This document shows positions 60,586-64,000 of a stretch of DNA of 64,000 nucleotides, piece after piece. Source of the stretch: Erythroxylum novogranatense (taxonomy: Eukaryota; Streptophyta; Magnoliopsida; Malpighiales; Erythroxylaceae). The stretch spans positions 36,647,005 to 36,711,004 of the forward strand of contig CM057224.1 of assembly GCA_029891385.1 (NCBI GenBank), read 5' to 3'. The first letter of the stretch is position 1; every line of letters begins with the position of its first letter. The translations under genes and the position numbers were made by a program. Below the pieces are notes generated by a model. It was not told the DNA's origin. It ran no database searches and worked only from the letters and a program-made list of their open reading frames with translations.

Positions 60586-62619
60586 GAGCCCTGTAATCAG
60601 TGCAAAACCTCAACGACCCATTTTTTTTAACCAATAGAACAGGGGCCGAATAGGGGCTGTTACTAGGACAGATAATGCCCTCCTGCAGCATCTCATTTAC
60701 CATGTTTTCTATCTGATTTTTCTAATTAAAAGGGTATCTATATGGACTGACCTTCACAGGAGGTATTCCAGGTTGAAGAGTGATAGCATGATCATGAGAT
60801 CTTCGTGGTGGTAAACCCCTGGGAATTTGGAATATGCCCTTATATTTCAACAACAATCCTTGTAAATCAGAAGGCATGTCTCTAGGTAATTCCACTATCG
60901 GTTCTATAACCTCCTTTGTCCCCACATATTCCATCGTATAACATTCTTCTATGGCATCCATATCACGCAACCTGAGCAATTGATGGAAGTGAGCCACCTT
61001 GGGTAGTCTGTTGCGCTCCCCTCTCAAAGTGACCCATGACCTATTCTGAAAAATTCTCAATACCGATGTACTATAGTCAGATATGTGCTCTCCCAATGTA
61101 GCAAGCCAATCAGCCCCTAACACAATGTCATAACGAGTTGCATCCAGGACTAAAGCAGAAATGGTGATGCGAGTGTTATCAATAATTAGAGGAATGTCTC
61201 TGACCATAGTATTGCCCTTTAGAATTTGACCACCTCCCACTAAGAATTTAAACCCAGGAATCTGTTCCTCTGCCATCTTTAAATGCTTGACAATCCGGGG
61301 TTTTATAAAGTTATCATCACTCCCCCCATCCAGAAAAACCGAGACATCAGTTCCAAGTATAGATCGCTGAAATAAAATCGTACACTTACCAGGTGCTCCT
61401 TGCGAAGCTTGAAGAGATAAATGGAGTAATTCGATGGTTTCCTCCTGCTCCCCGTGCATGTCAGCCTCTTGACTTAGTTCTCCTTCTTCATTGTTTCCGT
61501 CATCGGGACTACACTCCACGAGTAGATACTGTCGATTTGGGCACCGGTGATTCGTCGTGAACTTTTCATCACAAGTAAAACAAAGGCCTTTCTCCCGTTT
61601 CAGCTGCACCTCGGTCGATGTTACACGCTTGACCGACGTTAAAGGTTTAGACAAGGGCGTTGGTAACAATAGGGGTAATGGCACCCTTCCTGCTGTCGGA
61701 ATCGAAACCGTGGGCGTTATGTGAGTTTGAGGTCCACCCCCTGTTCTCACCCCTTGCGTTGTCTGCGTGGAAACAGATCCTCCCCCTGAACTCTTCACTG
61801 TGCTACCCACGTGATAGCTGCGATTCCGCAAAAATCCCCAATTAGGTGTGTTCTTCTCATCAAGTAATCTAGCCAGAGCTGCTGCCTTGGATAACATTGC
61901 TGGTTCCCTTGAAATTACTTCTCGTCAGATCTCATCCTTCAAGCCACTGATGAAGCAATCCAGAGCATCTACGGCGACCCCCTCCACCCTATTTGCAAGA
62001 ACCATGAAACGGGTATGGTATTCCTGGACTGACCCGGTTTGATTTAGCTTGAAAAGTTGGGCCCTGGGATTCTCATATTCGGTTGGTCCAAAATGTAGCT
62101 CAACTGCCCTAGACAAAGCATCCCAAGATGTGAGCTGGTTTGTCTTTTGCATCAGCTGAAACCAAGCCACAACGTCACCTTCCATGTTCACAGCTGCTAT
62201 CACCACCTTTTCAACCTCGGAAGTGTTGTAATAAGCAAAATACTTTTATGCTCTGAAGATCCAATTTAAAGGATCTATGCCGTTAAACCTGGGGAAATCA
62301 ATTTAGCAAGCCTCGTGTGACCCTGAGTGTAAGTGCCGAAGTTCGAGGACCCTCCGGCGGCCTCCAGCCTCTAAGCAGCCAACTCATCAGAGAGGCTGGT
62401 CATTGCCTTAGCAATCTCCTCTACGCTGCTTTCGATCTTTTCCATTCTCATAGATGATGTAAAATCTCGCTGTTCTCCCAGCACGTGCAACTTATTAATC
62501 TCCATATGAAGTTCTTTTCGTAACTCACTCCCGCCATTATAGGGTCCTCTCAATGAAAGCACCAATTTGTCACGAACACCTGTAATGGACTTCAACAAAT
62601 GCGTGTATACCAGAGGCAA
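60586..62619 (-). pseudogene. gypsy gag, protease and start of RT
   Basis: The gag start region lies at 62371-62540 (ELRKELHMEINKLHVLGEQR). Then PRFNGIDPLNWIFRA and a stop (about 62252), and the gag core VNMEGDVVAWFQLMQKTNQL with QYHTRF-type segment EYHTRFMVLANRVEGV (61925-62206). After one stop comes a long open part (61897-60722) with the knuckle LCFTCDEKFTTNHRC (about 61570) and the protease VFLDGGSDDNFIKPRIVKHL (DGG instead of DSG, about 61330). Then YDIVLGADWLATLG, and HDHAITLQPGIPPVKVSPYR leading into RT. A TAG stop sits where CAG would be expected after RYPFN (60722). RT resumes to about 60586. Confidence 0.92.
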
Positions 62620-63091
62620 ACTCAGAAAGAAGAGAAATGACAGCTGAAGTATTAATATTAGATAACGAAATCAATCGCACAAGTTCTGGGCAGCAATTAC
62701 AAGCAAAGGAAATATAACATTTAGAGAAAAGAAATCCGAGGAAAGGGAAACAGAAGAAGAGACATTCAGAAGGGAAAAATTTGTCAAATCATACTCTACC
62801 CCCATCCCATTATCATCCACTCATATATCTTCGTTTTCTCTGACCTTCAATGATTTCTTTCTGATCCGCGTACTACGCCTCACCCTCGCCTCTGGACGTA
62901 CCTCCTCATGTGCATCTTCTGCCACCTGTCCACTCGTAACAACCTCATCATTTGGTTGCAATTCCCCATCATCCCCTGCCAGCTCAGCACTCCAAGCATC
63001 TTTATTTGGTGTTTGCTCTTGCTCTTGTCTTTCTATCGTGACACTCCCCGAATTTGGTACTTGCTCTTGCTCTTGCTCTTCTATCGTGACA
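62569..63091 (-). repeat. 5' LTR of the nest-2 gypsy element
   Basis: On plus it starts TGTCACGAACACC and ends TCGTGACA at either 63043 or 63091, because a segment of about 48 bp (ttgctcttgctctt..tctatcgtgaca) is duplicated at its end. The terminal octamers TGTCACGA/TCGTGACA are inverted. No partner LTR is left in the window. Confidence 0.7.
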
Positions 63092-63164
63092 TATACGCAT
63101 ATTAATGTTGCTTTTATAAACTTTCTTCATCTTTGATCAATCCTTAATTCTCTTACATTTTAAA

Positions 63165-64000
63165 TGACTAATCATAAATAGTAAGTTGAATCTCTCTTGA
63201 TGAATTTAATGTTTAAAAAATTAGACTTGGGCTTGAGAGAGGAATCACTTATTAAGCCCACTATTGAGACTTCTTGTAGAGATACAAAGTTTTATGATAA
63301 CCAGGAGTCCTCAAACAAATATTTTTTGATAAATATGAGGTATTATGCAAAAGACTCTATATGTGACAACATTATAAGTACTAAGAATTTTGAGAAATTT
63401 CTTAAAGCTATCAGTAAGAAATATAAGAAATTGTGGGCTATTGAACACTATATATTCCACTATTTATGATGGTATTTGTGAGATTAGAGAGCATATTCTT
63501 AAAATTGTGGCTTGATATCAGAAGGCTAAGGCGATCAATATAGAACTTGAAGAGGACAACATTGTATGGTTTATGATAAGGTCTCTTTTGTCTCAGTTTG
63601 ACTCAATTAGGTCCAGTTAAAATGCTCAAAAAGAGCAATGGATCATAGAGGAGACGACTACCAATAACATAAAGAAAGGAAGCTCGATAATTATGGCAAT
63701 GGTTATAAACTAAAATAGTAGTAATTAGAAAAGGTGGCCTTCACTAAAGATTACCAATAATATTAACCCTTTGAAGACAACAAATGGAATGAGCAAGTAG
63801 TAGCTTTAGCTTCCAATGCTCCCAAGAATAAGGAGTTTAAAATTTGTGATTAATGCTAGAGGTTTGGGCACAAAAAAACATATTGCAAGATGCTTATTGT
63901 TAAACTAAAGAAGAAAGGTTATCTCCGGGTGACGTTTTACTTAGAATCTACTATTGTTGATATTTATTCTAATACTTGGTTGTTAGACATTAGTACTACA
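63165..64000 (+). pseudogene. Ty1/copia gag and protease start, decayed, runs off the window
   Basis: Plus strand: NLMFKKLDLGLREESLIKPT, then DSICDNIISTKNFEKFLKAI (63197-63430), then in shifted frames EIREHILKI, IRSLLSQFDSIRSS and NAQKEQWIIEE. A broken knuckle ICD.C.RFGHKKTYCK with two stops lies at about 63840-63890, and the protease lead-in ESTIVDIYSNTWLLDISTT at the edge, where the usual D-x-G-x-T active site is degraded. Clearly inactive. Confidence 0.85.

Larger units (their letters stand above)
47209..63091 (-). mobile_element. outer Ty3/gypsy element, split (nest 2)
   Basis: On the minus strand, from the right: 5' LTR (62569 to 63043 or 63091), primer-binding-like site (minus ATTGGTGCTTTCATTGAGAG, 62548-62567), gag-protease-RT start (62540-60586), then after a large insertion the rest of RT, RNase H and integrase (49011-47209). 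The insertion lies inside RT, after the segment FCTDYRALN, and carries an ATTTA duplication, so both halves were one element. The integrase C-terminus and the 3' LTR are missing. Confidence 0.9.

Overview
This is a plant nuclear genome window, most likely from a eudicot. The evidence is spliced genes with GT-AG introns, a plant-type RPA70 with CCHC knuckles, an LRR-XII receptor kinase, and about 45 kb of nested plant LTR retrotransposons. I cannot name the species from sequence alone.

Layout. Positions 1-2983 are the 3' part of a very long LTR, followed by a copia remnant (2990-3612) and a decayed LINE on the minus strand (about 4140-6900). The gene island is 8.1-20 kb. It holds a conserved plant gene of unknown function (+, three coding exons, 9551-10917), an RPA1/RPA70 gene with zinc knuckles (-, two exons, 14822-11422; convergent with the previous gene), a 5'-truncated LINE with a 17-bp target-site duplication (16153-16645), and an intact two-exon LRR receptor kinase with a non-RD kinase (+, 16805-19966).

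From 20.5 kb to the end the window is almost entirely transposable elements. Nest 1 (20480 to about 37990) is an old Ty3/gypsy remnant. It was split by a copia element (20930-36209, with LTRs and TSD TAACA), which was itself split by a large-LTR element (25845-31719). A hAT-type MITE (37247-37553) lies in the gypsy gag. A solo LTR of the large-LTR family follows (38527-42259, TSD GTCTT). Its 3' end and flank are duplicated on both sides of a half copia element (42065-46035). Nest 2 (47209 to about 63091) is a second gypsy element split by a full, non-coding large-LTR element with two 3.9-kb LTRs (49017-60580, TSD ATTTA). Its 3' end abuts an exon-like piece of a host gene (47065-47208). A decayed copia gag runs off the right edge.

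The most interesting signals are in the large-LTR family (four members here). The LTRs carry a tandem array of short hairpins whose two arms change together between repeats. They also contain a repeated module of about 180-195 bp, and unrelated minisatellites sit at the same LTR position in different copies. In two LTR pairs, one copy repeatedly reads CG where its partner reads CTG or CAG. That pattern could be biological, or it could be a methylation-linked base-calling artefact.
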